Source of the DNA: Burkholderia contaminans | GTDB taxonomy: Bacteria > Pseudomonadota > Gammaproteobacteria > Burkholderiales > Burkholderiaceae | Length of the DNA stretch: 64,000 nucleotides | Direction: 5' to 3' | NCBI RefSeq assembly: GCF_029633825.1 | Contig: NZ_CP090641.1 | Location: 3,197,245 to 3,261,244 of the forward strand | Shown: positions 28,210 through 36,889 of the stretch, in pieces | How positions within the stretch are numbered: the stretch's first letter is position 1 | Layout of the letters: the number at the start of each line of letters is the position of its first letter | The notes under the pieces: model-generated | The model's input: the letters and a program-made list of their open reading frames with translations, nothing else | The model's database searches: none | What the model was told of the DNA's origin: nothing | Program-made: the position numbers and the translations under genes

Positions 28210-31200
28210 TCAGTGGCCGGCCGGGCGCGCACGCCGGCGGGCCAGCCGCGCATGCACGCCGCCGAACACGAGCGGCACGAACAGCAGGGTCGACACGGTC
28301 GCGAACAGCAGCCCGCCGATCACCGCGCGGCCGAGCGGTGCATTCTGCTCGGCGCCTTCGCCGAGACCGAGCGCCATCGGCACCATCCCGATGATCATCG
28401 CGAGCGCCGTCATCAGCACCGGCCGGATCCGCGTCGCGCCGGCTTCCAGCGCGGCCGTGAGCGGCGGCGCGCCGTCCGCGAGGCGCTGGCGCGCGAACGA
28501 CACGACCAGGATGCTGTTCGCGGTCGCGACGCCCACCGTCATGATCGCGCCCGTTAGCGCGGGCACGCTCAGGTGCGTGCCGGTGATGAACAGCATCCAG
28601 ACGATGCCGGCGAGCGCGGCCGGCATCGCGCTGATGATGATCAGCGGGTCGAGCCACGACTGGAAATTGACGACGATCAGCAGGTAGACCAGCACGATCG
28701 CCATCGCGACGCCCGCGCCGAGGCCGATATACGACGTGCGCATCGTCTCGATCTGGCCGCGCATCGTCAGCTCGGTGCCGCGCGGCAGCGTCGCGCGCGC
28801 ATCGGACACGATGCGGTCGATCTCGCCGGCCACCGCGCCGAGGTCGCGGCCCTCGACGCTCACGTACACGTCGATCGCCGGGCGGATGTTGTAGTGCGTG
28901 ATTACCGCCGGGTTCGCGGTGCTGCGCACCTGCACGAGGTTGCCGAGCAGTTGCAGCGGCATGCCCGTGCGGCCGCTCGCCGAGATCGGCGTGCCGAGCA
29001 GGTCGTCGACCGACGAGATGTTGTATTGCGGGGTCTGGATCTGCAGCGGGTACTGGACGCCCGTGCGCGGGTTGATCCAGAACGACGGCGTGGTCTGGGA
29101 ACTGCCGGACAGCGAGATCAGCATGTTCTGTGCGACGTTCTGCGCGGAGAGGTTGAGCTGCTGCATGCGCGTACGGTCCATGTCGGCCAGCAGGGTCGGT
29201 TCGTCGTTGCGTTGAAGCACGTGCACGTCAACGGCGCCGGGGATTTGCCTGATCTTTTTCATCAGGCTGCTCGCGATAGTCATGTTACTCGCGAGATCGT
29301 TGCCGAGCACCTGCAGGTCGATCGCGGCCGGTTGGCCGAAGTTGAGGATCTGCGTGATGATGTCCGACGGCTGGAAGAAGAACTCGACGCCCGGGAAGCG
29401 CCCGGGCAGCACGTTGCGCAGCGCCTGCACGTAGTGCTGGGTCGCGCGGTGGCCGGGCTTCAGCGCGATCAGCAGCTCGCCGTCGAGCGTGCCGATCGTG
29501 CCGGCGTTGCTGTACGACAGGTTGATGCCGCTCACCGGCAGGCCGAGGTTGTCGACGATCGCGCCGAGTTCGTCGGGCGGCACGGTTTCGCGGATCACGC
29601 GCTCGACCTGGTCGGCGAGGCGCGCGGTTTCCTCGATCCGGTAGCCGGTCGGCGCGCGCATGTGCAGCCGGATGTTGCCGGAATCCGCATTCGGGAAGAA
29701 GTCGCGGCCGAGCACGAACACGAGGCCCGTCGACAGCACGCAGAAGCCGAGGAAGCACATCGCGTAGAAGCGGCGGCGCACCAGCAGGATGCTGAGCAGC
29801 ACGATGTACCACGCACGCAGCCGCTCGAACGCCGCGTTGAACGCGTGATGGATGCGCGCGAAGCGCGACGTCGCCCGGCCGGGGCCGGTGCTCGCCTGCT
29901 GCGGGCGGAACAGCAGCATCGCGAGCGTCGGCACCAGCGTGCGCGACAGCACGTACGACGCGAGCATCGCGAACACGACGGCTTCCGCGAGCGGCACGAA
30001 CAGGAAGCGCGCGACGCCCGTCAGGAAGAACATCGGCACGAACACGATACAGATGCACAGCGTCGACACGAACGCGGGCACCGCGATCTCGCCGGCGCCT
30101 TCGAGGATCGCGTCGTGCAGGTTCGTACCGAGATGCAGGTGCCGCTCGATGTTCTCGATCGTCACCGTTGCATCGTCCACCAGGATCCCGACCGCGAGCG
30201 CGAGGCCGCCGAGCGTCATGATGTTGATGGTCTCGCCGAGCGCGGACAGCGCGATCAGCGACGTGAAGATCGACAGCGGAATCGAGATCGCGATGATCAG
30301 CGTGCTGCGCCAGTTCCCGAGGAACAGCAGGATCATCATCGCGGTCAGCACGGCGGCGATCAGCGCCTCGTGGATCACGCCCTGGACGGCCGCGTTGACG
30401 AACACCGACTGGTCGAACAGCGGCGTGATCGTGAGCCCTTCGGGCAGCGTCGGGATCACCTTCGGCAGCAGCGCCTTCAGGTCCGACACGACCTTGAGCG
30501 TCGACGCGTCGCCGCTTTTCAGGATCGAGATGAGCACGCCGCGCTGGCCGTTCTGGCGCACGACGTTGGTCTGCGGCGCGAAGCCGTCGCGTACCGCCGC
30601 CACCTCGCGCAGGTAGGTCGTCGCACCGTTGATCGTCTGGACCGGCAGGTTGCTGATGTCTGCAACGGTATCGGCCGACGCATTCGTGTCGATCCGGTAT
30701 TCGGTCTGGCCCATCTTCGCGGTGCCGGTCGGCAGCACGAGGTTCTGCGCGTTGACCGCGTTGACGATGTCGGCGGGCGTAAGCCCCTTCGCCTGCAGCG
30801 CCTGCGGGTCGAGGTCGATCGCGACCACGCGCGTGCGGCCGCCGTACGGGAACGGGATCTGCACGCCCGGCACCGTGATCAGTTGCGGGCGCAGGAAGTT
30901 GAGCGCGATGTCGGCGAGCGACTGTTCGCTGAGCGTCTTGCTCGAGAGCCCGAGCTGGATCACCGGGATGCTCGACGCCGAATAGGTGATCACGAGCGGC
31001 GGCGTCGCGCCTTGCGGCATCTGCCGCACGATCGCCTGCGCGGACGACACGGTCTGCGCGATCGCCGTCTGCACGTTCGCGCCCGGCTGCAGGAACACCT
31101 TCACGACCGCGATGCCGGGCAACGACGTCGATTCGACGTGCTGGATGTTGTTGACGGTCGTCGTCAGGATCCGCTCATGCACGGACGTGATGCGGTTCGT

Positions 31201-31377
31201 CATCTCGGTCGCGGAGAAGCCGCTGTAATTCCAGATGACGCTGATCACGGGAATGTTGATCGCGGGCAGCACGTCGACCGGCGTGCGCATCAGCGCAAGC
31301 GGGGTGGCCAGCACGATCATGATGGCCATCACGATGAACGTGTAGGGGCGCTTGAGCGCGAGATTGACGATCCACAT
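28210..31377 (-). CDS. RND efflux pump, HAE1-like permease
   Basis: A proton-driven trimeric exporter of 1055 residues with twelve predicted membrane helices and two large periplasmic loops. The helix-4 proton relay is GILVDDATVTIEN; the paired aspartates indicate the hydrophobe/amphiphile (drug) class rather than the heavy-metal class. It is the first gene of the operon pump-adaptor-outer factor-response regulator-kinase, an unusual order since the adaptor normally leads. ATG 31377 lacks a clear ribosome site. Substrate range cannot be inferred; antibiotics, solvents or bile-like compounds are typical. Confidence 0.95.
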   Translation of the reverse strand: MWIVNLALKRPYTFIVMAIMIVLATPLALMRTPVDVLPAINIPVISVIWNYSGFSATEMTNRITSVHERILTTTVNNIQHVESTSLPGIAVVKVFLQPGANVQTAIAQTVSSAQAIVRQMPQGATPPLVITYSASSIPVIQLGLSSKTLSEQSLADIALNFLRPQLITVPGVQIPFPYGGRTRVVAIDLDPQALQAKGLTPADIVNAVNAQNLVLPTGTAKMGQTEYRIDTNASADTVADISNLPVQTINGATTYLREVAAVRDGFAPQTNVVRQNGQRGVLISILKSGDASTLKVVSDLKALLPKVIPTLPEGLTITPLFDQSVFVNAAVQGVIHEALIAAVLTAMMILLFLGNWRSTLIIAISIPLSIFTSLIALSALGETINIMTLGGLALAVGILVDDATVTIENIERHLHLGTNLHDAILEGAGEIAVPAFVSTLCICIVFVPMFFLTGVARFLFVPLAEAVVFAMLASYVLSRTLVPTLAMLLFRPQQASTGPGRATSRFARIHHAFNAAFERLRAWYIVLLSILLVRRRFYAMCFLGFCVLSTGLVFVLGRDFFPNADSGNIRLHMRAPTGYRIEETARLADQVERVIRETVPPDELGAIVDNLGLPVSGINLSYSNAGTIGTLDGELLIALKPGHRATQHYVQALRNVLPGRFPGVEFFFQPSDIITQILNFGQPAAIDLQVLGNDLASNMTIASSLMKKIRQIPGAVDVHVLQRNDEPTLLADMDRTRMQQLNLSAQNVAQNMLISLSGSSQTTPSFWINPRTGVQYPLQIQTPQYNISSVDDLLGTPISASGRTGMPLQLLGNLVQVRSTANPAVITHYNIRPAIDVYVSVEGRDLGAVAGEIDRIVSDARATLPRGTELTMRGQIETMRTSYIGLGAGVAMAIVLVYLLIVVNFQSWLDPLIIISAMPAALAGIVWMLFITGTHLSVPALTGAIMTVGVATANSILVVSFARQRLADGAPPLTAALEAGATRIRPVLMTALAMIIGMVPMALGLGEGAEQNAPLGRAVIGGLLFATVSTLLFVPLVFGGVHARLARRRARPAGH

Positions 31378-31605
31378 GGAGGCGGCGGGACAGGCGGTGA
31401 TCAGGCGTGGGTAAATGGAACCCGAATGATAGGCGTCGGCGTGGAACGGGTTACTGTCGCGAAACTGGCGGAATTGTCAGGTGGAGGCGGAGCGGCCGAT
31501 GGCCGATTCAGCAGAGGAAATGCAGCGCGGCGCGATGGCCGGAAAACGGCCGCGATACCGGATGGGCGCGCTGCGTCGGCGGCGATTCCGTTCATCGTCT
31601 CGCGC

Positions 31606-32361
31606 TCAGATCTGCTCCATCCCGACGCGCGCGAGCGCACCGAGATCGACGACGTCGATCTGGTTGTACGCGAGCCGCAACGCGCCGAGCTTCTCGAGCT
31701 GCTGCAGCGCCTGGTTGATGCGCTGTCGCGATACGCCGACGAGCATCCCCAGTTCCTCCTGCGAGATCGACAGCGACGGGCCGGTGTCCGGGTACAGGTC
31801 GGGATTGAAGAGCTGCGCGAGCGCCTGCGCGACGCGTGCATCGACGTCGAGCAGCCGGCTGTTCTGGATCGACGCGATGAACTCGCCCATCCGGTTGTTC
31901 AACTGGTGGATCACGAAGCGCGTAAATGGCAGGCTCGTGTCGAGCAGCGCGTGGAACGTGTCGACCGGCACGAACAGCACGGTCGAGCGCTGGATCGCGA
32001 CGACCTCGTACTTGCGCAGCTCGCGCTTGATCACGCTGCCTTCGCCGAACCAGCCGCCCGACGGCACGCCGGAGAACGTGCAGCCGCGCCCCGACGCGTT
32101 GAAGATCGCGAGCTTCAGCAGCCCGCGGTGCACGCCGATCCAGTATTCGGACGGCGCGAGCCGATGGGCGATCACGTCGCCGGCCTCGCACTGCTCGACG
32201 CGCGACTGCGCGAGCACGAGCGCCTGGTGCTCGGGCGCGAGCGTGCGGAACCACGCGCACTGGCCGAACAGCGTGGCCAGCGCCGGCAGCGGGCCCGGTT
32301 CGGGCAGGGCGTCGGCAGGGGCGGCGGGCGCGTCGGGCGGGGCAACGAGAGGGTCGTGCAT
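31606..32361 (-). CDS. Crp/Fnr family transcriptional regulator
   Basis: A 251-residue regulator. The cyclic-nucleotide-binding-like beta roll (about residues 35-150) leads through a dimerisation helix to a winged helix (SQEELGMLVGVSRQRINQALQQLEKLG). It has no N-terminal cysteine cluster, so it is not an oxygen-sensing Fe-S FNR. The cAMP pocket residues are not evident either, leaving the effector open. It is divergent from the acyl-CoA synthetase gene, with two candidate operators between them, and lies upstream of the RND operon on the same strand across a 228-bp gap. Confidence 0.9.
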   Translation of the reverse strand: MHDPLVAPPDAPAAPADALPEPGPLPALATLFGQCAWFRTLAPEHQALVLAQSRVEQCEAGDVIAHRLAPSEYWIGVHRGLLKLAIFNASGRGCTFSGVPSGGWFGEGSVIKRELRKYEVVAIQRSTVLFVPVDTFHALLDTSLPFTRFVIHQLNNRMGEFIASIQNSRLLDVDARVAQALAQLFNPDLYPDTGPSLSISQEELGMLVGVSRQRINQALQQLEKLGALRLAYNQIDVVDLGALARVGMEQI

Positions 32362-32410
32362 GGGTGCGGGTTTGCGAGGATAGGGATAACACGCAGCGCA
32401 TGAAAGGCAC

Positions 32411-32430
32411 TCTGTCGTTTCGATGACAGA
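32411..32430. promoter_or_regulatory. inverted repeat TCTGTC-N8-GACAGA
   Basis: Perfect 6-bp arms (32411-32416 and 32425-32430) in the divergent region 50 bp upstream of the Crp/Fnr start. The size and symmetry suit a Crp-family autoregulatory site, although the sequence is not the E. coli CRP consensus. Confidence 0.4.
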
Positions 32431-32464
32431 CGGCTCACAATAGCGCCCGTTAGGCTGTCGGCAA

Positions 32465-32478
32465 TTGAACCACATCAA
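32465..32478. promoter_or_regulatory. FNR/Anr-like box TTGAA-CCAC-ATCAA
   Basis: It matches TTGAT-N4-ATCAA with a single mismatch, 52 bp before the acyl-CoA synthetase start. It may place that gene under an oxygen-responsive Anr/FNR protein or under the adjacent Crp/Fnr regulator. Confidence 0.45.
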
Positions 32479-32529
32479 AACGATCCGGGGTGGATGCGCC
32501 CCGGTCGACAGGACACGGGAGACAGGATC

Positions 32530-34185
32530 ATGACGCAGATGTTCGAGGCCGGACTTGGCCGCCGCGACGCGAATTACGTGCCGCTCACCCCGATCGACTT
32601 CCTGGTCAGGACGGCCGAAGTCTACGGCGAGCGCCTCGCGATCGTGCACGGCGACGTGCGGCGCACCTGGGGCGAGACCTACACGCGCGCGAAGCAACTG
32701 GCGAGCGCGCTCGCGCGGCTCGGCGTCGAACGTGGCGACACGGTCGCGGCAATGCTGCCGAACATTCCGGCAATGGTCGAGGCGCACTTCGGCGTGCCGA
32801 TGGCCGGCGCGGTGCTGAACACGATCAATACGCGGCTCGACGTGTCCTCGGTGCTGTTCATGCTGCGTCATGGCGAGGCGAAGGTGCTGATCGTCGACAC
32901 CGAGTACGCGGAGTTCGCGCATCGCGCGGCGCTCGAGGTGCCGGGCCTGAAGATCGTCAGCGTGGCCGATGCGATGCCGGCCGATCCCGCGCGCTTCGCG
33001 GGCGCGACCGACTACGAGGCGCTCGTCGCGAGCGGCGACGCCGACTACGCATGGACGCCGCCCGCCGACGAATGGGATGCGATCGCGCTGAACTACACGT
33101 CCGGCACGACCGGCGACCCGAAGGGCGTCGTCTACCACCATCGCGGCGCGTATCTCGCGGCGATCAGCAACCTCCTCGAATGGGACATGCCGAAGCACGC
33201 CGTCTACCTGTGGACGCTGCCGATGTTCCATTGCAACGGCTGGTGTTTTCCATGGGCCGTCGCGGCGCGCGCGGGCGTGAACGTCTGCCTGCGCAAGTTC
33301 GATGCGAAGACGGTGTTCGACCTGATCCGCCGCGAGCGCATCACGCACTATTGCGGCGCGCCGATCGTGCAGAGCGCGATCGCGAACGCGCCGGCCGAGT
33401 TCCGCGAGGGCATCGGCCACACGGTGCACGCGATGGTCGCGGGCGCGGCGCCCGCGCCGGCCGTGATCGCGAAGATGAAGGAGATCGGCTTCGACCTGCT
33501 GCACGTGTACGGGTTGACCGAGGTCTACGGCCCGGCGACCGTGTGCGCGAAGCAGTCGCACTGGGAGGAACTGAGCGACGAGGAGCGCGCGCGGCTCAAT
33601 GCGCGCCAGGGCGTGCGCTATCACCTCGAAGCGGGCGCGACGGTGCTCGATCCCGACACGATGGCGCCGGTGCCGGCCGACGGCGAGACGCTCGGCGAGA
33701 TCATGTTCCGCGGCAACATCTGCATGAAGGGCTACCTGAAGAACCCGAAGGCGACCGATGAGGCGTTCCACGGCGGCTGGTTCCATACCGGCGATCTCGC
33801 TGTGCTGATGCCGGACGGCTATATCCGGATCAAGGATCGCAAGAAGGACATCATCATCTCGGGCGGCGAGAACATCTCGAGCATCGAGGTCGAGGATGCG
33901 CTGTACCGGCATCCGGCGGTGGCGGTCGCGGCCGTCGTCGCGATGCCTGACCCGAAATGGGGCGAGGTGCCGTGCGCGTTCGTCGAGCTGCGCGAAGGCG
34001 CGAACGTGACCGAGGCGGAGATCGTCGCGCATTGCAAGGCGCTGCTCGCGGGCTTCAAGGTGCCGAAGGCCGTGCGGTTCGGCGAGCTGCCGAAGACGTC
34101 GACCGGCAAGATTCAGAAGTTCCAGCTGCGCAACGCGGTGGGATCGGACAAGGCGATCGATCTGGCGGGCGACGACAAGAAGTAG
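32530..34185 (+). CDS. AMP-dependent acyl-CoA synthetase (medium-chain, AlkK/DmdB-like)
   Basis: Activates a carboxylic acid to its CoA thioester using ATP. The 551-residue ANL-superfamily enzyme has the A3 loop YTSGTTGDPKG, A5 GLTEVYGP, A7 HTGDLAV, the hinge IKDRKKDIIISGGENIS, and catalytic lysine in the A10 motif KTSTGKIQKF. ATG 32530 follows a short AGGA ribosome site. The likely substrates are medium-chain or thio-substituted fatty acids. Acyl-CoA synthetases occur in nitrile clusters of other bacteria, but here the gene is 9 kb away and separately controlled. It is divergent from the Crp/Fnr regulator. Confidence 0.92.
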   Translation: MTQMFEAGLGRRDANYVPLTPIDFLVRTAEVYGERLAIVHGDVRRTWGETYTRAKQLASALARLGVERGDTVAAMLPNIPAMVEAHFGVPMAGAVLNTINTRLDVSSVLFMLRHGEAKVLIVDTEYAEFAHRAALEVPGLKIVSVADAMPADPARFAGATDYEALVASGDADYAWTPPADEWDAIALNYTSGTTGDPKGVVYHHRGAYLAAISNLLEWDMPKHAVYLWTLPMFHCNGWCFPWAVAARAGVNVCLRKFDAKTVFDLIRRERITHYCGAPIVQSAIANAPAEFREGIGHTVHAMVAGAAPAPAVIAKMKEIGFDLLHVYGLTEVYGPATVCAKQSHWEELSDEERARLNARQGVRYHLEAGATVLDPDTMAPVPADGETLGEIMFRGNICMKGYLKNPKATDEAFHGGWFHTGDLAVLMPDGYIRIKDRKKDIIISGGENISSIEVEDALYRHPAVAVAAVVAMPDPKWGEVPCAFVELREGANVTEAEIVAHCKALLAGFKVPKAVRFGELPKTSTGKIQKFQLRNAVGSDKAIDLAGDDKK

Positions 34186-34191
34186 GCGATG

Positions 34192-34209
34192 GGCCGGCCT
34201 GGGCCGGCC
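34192..34209. terminator. GC hairpin between convergent genes
   Basis: Two GGCCGGCC blocks (34192-34199, 34202-34209) can pair across the 36-bp gap separating the acyl-CoA synthetase and chemoreceptor stops. There is no U tract, so the terminator role is tentative. Confidence 0.3.
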
Positions 34210-34221
34210 ATCCGTTCTCCG

Positions 34222-36204
34222 TCATGCACTCCGTTCGAGCCGGAACACGCTGACCGCGTCCGACAGGTGCGCGGCCTGATCGCGCAGCGCGACGGCCGCG
34301 CGTTCAGCATCCGAAATCAGCATCGCGTTCTGCTGCGTCGCGTCGCCAATCTGTGTGACGGCCAGGTTGACCTGCTCGATGCCGGTCGACTGTTCGCGCG
34401 ACGCGGCGCTGATCTCGCCGATCAGCGTGCGGACCTGGTCGACGCGCGCGACGATGTCGCGCATCGTGCCGCGTGCGGCCTCCGCGATCCGGTAGCCCTG
34501 TTCGACGGTCGTCGACGATTCGGCGCTCAGCGTGTCGATCTCCTTGACCGCGGCCGCGCTGCGCTGTGCAAGTGCGCGCACTTCGGCCGCGACCACCGCG
34601 AAGCCCTTGCCGTGTTCGCCCGCGCGCGCGGCCTCGACGGCCGCGTTCAGCGCCAGGATGTTGGTCTGGAACGCGATGCCTTCGATCGCGCCCGTGATCT
34701 CGGCGATCCGGCGCGTCGCGCGACCGATGTCGTCCATCGTCGTGACCACGCGCTGCACCGCGGCGTCGCCGTTCGTCGCGGCGGCCGACGCATCCGCGAC
34801 CAGCGCATTGGCTTGCGCCGCGTGCTCGGCACTCTGCTGCACGGCGGCGGTGATCTGTTCCATGCTGGCGGCCGTCTGTTCGACGCTGCTCGCCTGCGTC
34901 GCGATTCGCGCGGCGATGTCGCTGCTGCCGGCTGCAATGTCGACCGTGCCGCGCGCGATGTCGGCGGAGCTGTTGCGCACCTGCGCGACGATCCGCGCGA
35001 GGCCGTCGCCGATCCCGTCGACCGCCTGCACGAGCCGGCCGATCTCGTCGTCGCCCGCATGGCCGCGCGTGGCCGCGCCGTCACGGATGCGCACGCTGAG
35101 ATCGCCCGCCGCATAGCGCTCGGAGGCCCGTGCCGCCGCATCGAGCGGCCGGCTCACGACGCGGCGTACCACGATGACGAACAGCGTCGCGAACGCCGCG
35201 ACGAGCACGGCGCCGATCATCAGGAAGCGGTTGCGGGTGGCGCGCATGGTGGCGAGCAGTTCGTCGTCGAGCGCGATGCCGCCGACGAGCCACTGCCACT
35301 GCGGAATCGTCGTGAACGACACGAATTTCGCGGTCGGGCCGCCATCGTGCGCGGCCGGGTCGGTCGACGTGTACGCGAGCCGCCCCTGGCCGGCCGCGAG
35401 CATCTGCGCATAAGGCGCACGCGTGTCGTCGGCAGGCCGGCCGTCGGCATCCGGATGCACGACGAAGGTGCCGCGCGACGGGCCCTGCGACGCATCGAGC
35501 ACGAAGTAGTAGCCGTTGTCGCCGATCTTCAGCGCGCGGATGCCGTCCTCGACGAGCTTGAGTTCGGCGCCGATGTCGAGGCCGACGAACAGCGCGCCGA
35601 TCACGCGGCCGGTCGCATCGGTCACCGGCTTGTACTGCGTGATGTACGACCGGCCGAACAGCTTCGCGAGGCCCGTGTAGCTGCGCCCGGCGACGAGCGG
35701 TGCGTACGCGGGCCCGGCACGGTCGAGCCTGGTGCCGACGGCACGCGCGCCGTCCTGCTTCTTCAGCGACGTCGTGATGCGCACGAAATCGTCGCCGTCG
35801 CGCGCGAAGATCGTCGCGATCGCGCCGCTTTTCTTCAGGAACTGGTCGGGAATCGAATAATCGAGGTCGAGCGGCTGGCCGCCCGCGAGCAGGGTCGGCG
35901 CGGCGACGCCGCCGATGTCGACGGTGCGCGCCGGGTCGAGCGAGAAATCAGGCGGGAGGAAGCTCGCGAACAGCGACATCGAGCGGTTGGCTTCGGCCGT
36001 CAGCGCCTTGTCGAACAGGTCGACCATCGCGCGGATCGACTGTTCCTTGTCGACGATCCGCATGTGTGCTTCTTCAGCCAGCTGCTGGCCGGCGAAATGA
36101 GCGAGCGTCCACGCGAAAACGGTAAACAGTACGGCGACGAGTGCGCACGCCAGCGCCGCAAGACGCGCGCCGACGCTCACCCGGCCCAGTTGGGTCAATC
36201 TCAT
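34222..36204 (-). CDS. methyl-accepting chemotaxis protein with Cache sensor
   Basis: A 660-residue inner-membrane chemoreceptor. A transmembrane helix at about 14-38 leads into a large periplasmic double-Cache domain (about 40-305, ending near QWQWLVGGI). A second helix follows (about 318-340), then HAMP and the cytoplasmic hairpin whose tip carries EGIAFQTNILALNAAVEAAR. It signals to CheA/CheW; the ligand is probably a small organic acid or amino acid, as for other Cache receptors. AGGAT precedes ATG 36204, and a FliA-type promoter lies upstream. It has no C-terminal CheR pentapeptide. Confidence 0.94.
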   Translation of the reverse strand: MRLTQLGRVSVGARLAALACALVAVLFTVFAWTLAHFAGQQLAEEAHMRIVDKEQSIRAMVDLFDKALTAEANRSMSLFASFLPPDFSLDPARTVDIGGVAAPTLLAGGQPLDLDYSIPDQFLKKSGAIATIFARDGDDFVRITTSLKKQDGARAVGTRLDRAGPAYAPLVAGRSYTGLAKLFGRSYITQYKPVTDATGRVIGALFVGLDIGAELKLVEDGIRALKIGDNGYYFVLDASQGPSRGTFVVHPDADGRPADDTRAPYAQMLAAGQGRLAYTSTDPAAHDGGPTAKFVSFTTIPQWQWLVGGIALDDELLATMRATRNRFLMIGAVLVAAFATLFVIVVRRVVSRPLDAAARASERYAAGDLSVRIRDGAATRGHAGDDEIGRLVQAVDGIGDGLARIVAQVRNSSADIARGTVDIAAGSSDIAARIATQASSVEQTAASMEQITAAVQQSAEHAAQANALVADASAAATNGDAAVQRVVTTMDDIGRATRRIAEITGAIEGIAFQTNILALNAAVEAARAGEHGKGFAVVAAEVRALAQRSAAAVKEIDTLSAESSTTVEQGYRIAEAARGTMRDIVARVDQVRTLIGEISAASREQSTGIEQVNLAVTQIGDATQQNAMLISDAERAAVALRDQAAHLSDAVSVFRLERSA

Positions 36205-36269
36205 GGAACATCCTGAGTGGGGAGGGAGAGGGGGGGCGGAACGCACGCGTCACCGCTAGTCGTCCGGTT

Positions 36270-36296
36270 AATACGGCAACTTCGGCGAAATCTTTA
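36270..36296 (-). promoter_or_regulatory. sigma-28 (FliA) promoter of the chemoreceptor gene
   Basis: On the minus strand, TAAAGATT (36289-36296) and GCCGTATT (36270-36277) are separated by exactly 11 bp. This matches TAAAGTTT-N11-GCCGATAA at 7/8 and about 5/8 positions. The predicted leader is about 58 nt. Chemoreceptor genes are normally class III flagellar genes, which supports the call. Confidence 0.6.
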
Positions 36297-36364
36297 GCGG
36301 CGCGTCGTCGATGACGGTGGCGGCCGGTGCGGCCGTCGCGCGGGTGGGCGACGAGAAGCGCGTG

Positions 36365-36796
36365 TCAGTGCGTCACGAGCCACGCGATCACGAGATACCG
36401 CGCGACCTTCGCGACCGTGACGATCGCGAGGAACGACGGCAGCGGCTCGCGCAGCACGCCGGCGATCATCGTCAGCGGATCGCCGATCACGGGCGCCCAG
36501 CTCAGCAGCAGCGACCAGCGGCCGTAGCGCGCATACCAGCGCTCGGCGCGCGCGAGCGCGGCGGGCTTGACCGGAAACCAGCGGCGTTCGCGGAAGTGCT
36601 CGACGCCGCGCCCGAGCGCCCAGTTGATCACCGAGCCCGCGACGTTGCCGATGCTCGCGACGAACACCAGCGCCCACACGGGTTCGCGCCCGGCGAGCAG
36701 CAGGCCGGCAAGCACGGCTTCGGACTGCAGCGGGAACAGGGTCGCGGCGACCATCGACACGGCGAACAAGCCGCCGTAAGTGAGCAATTCGGACAT
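36365..36796 (-). CDS. YqaA/DedA-like (SNARE-associated family) membrane protein
   Basis: A 143-residue inner-membrane protein with about four hydrophobic segments. The family pattern is seen in LFPLQSEAVLAGLLL, the G-N-V-A-G-S-V-I-N-W-A-L-G-R-G turn, and the GDPLTMIAGVLREPL re-entrant segment. YqaA proteins are short DedA relatives thought to affect lipid or proton homeostasis; no precise function is known. The start is ATG 36796. It lies 86 bp after the potassium channel on the same strand, with an octamer repeat array between them. Confidence 0.85.
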   Translation of the reverse strand: MSELLTYGGLFAVSMVAATLFPLQSEAVLAGLLLAGREPVWALVFVASIGNVAGSVINWALGRGVEHFRERRWFPVKPAALARAERWYARYGRWSLLLSWAPVIGDPLTMIAGVLREPLPSFLAIVTVAKVARYLVIAWLVTH

Positions 36797-36841
36797 CGCG
36801 CGATTGTACCGGGCGCGTGCCGGCCAATCCGGAGCACAGCG

Positions 36842-36889
36842 TCATGCGCTCATGCGTTCAGGCATTCAGGCATTCAGGCATTCAGGCGG
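36842..36889. repeat. octamer tandem array, six TCA-initial units
   Basis: Units in register are TCATGCGC, TCATGCGT, TCAGGCAT (three times) and TCAGGCGG. The last unit supplies the stop codon (TCA read as TGA at 36882-36884) of the minus-strand channel gene. Since 8 is not a multiple of 3, the units place TGA in all three minus-strand frames. Confidence 0.85.

Noticed and set aside
28573..32403. Very long open frame on the plus strand (more than 1200 codons) antisense to the RND pump
   Set aside because: It is rich in Arg, Asp, His and Gly from reverse reading of GC-rich codons, lacks any domain, and overlaps clear genes. The same applies to other long antisense frames such as 5597-8506 and 20460-23219.
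36842..36889. CRISPR array
   Set aside because: The units are 8 bp and directly adjoining with no spacers. The same applies to 54429-54482.
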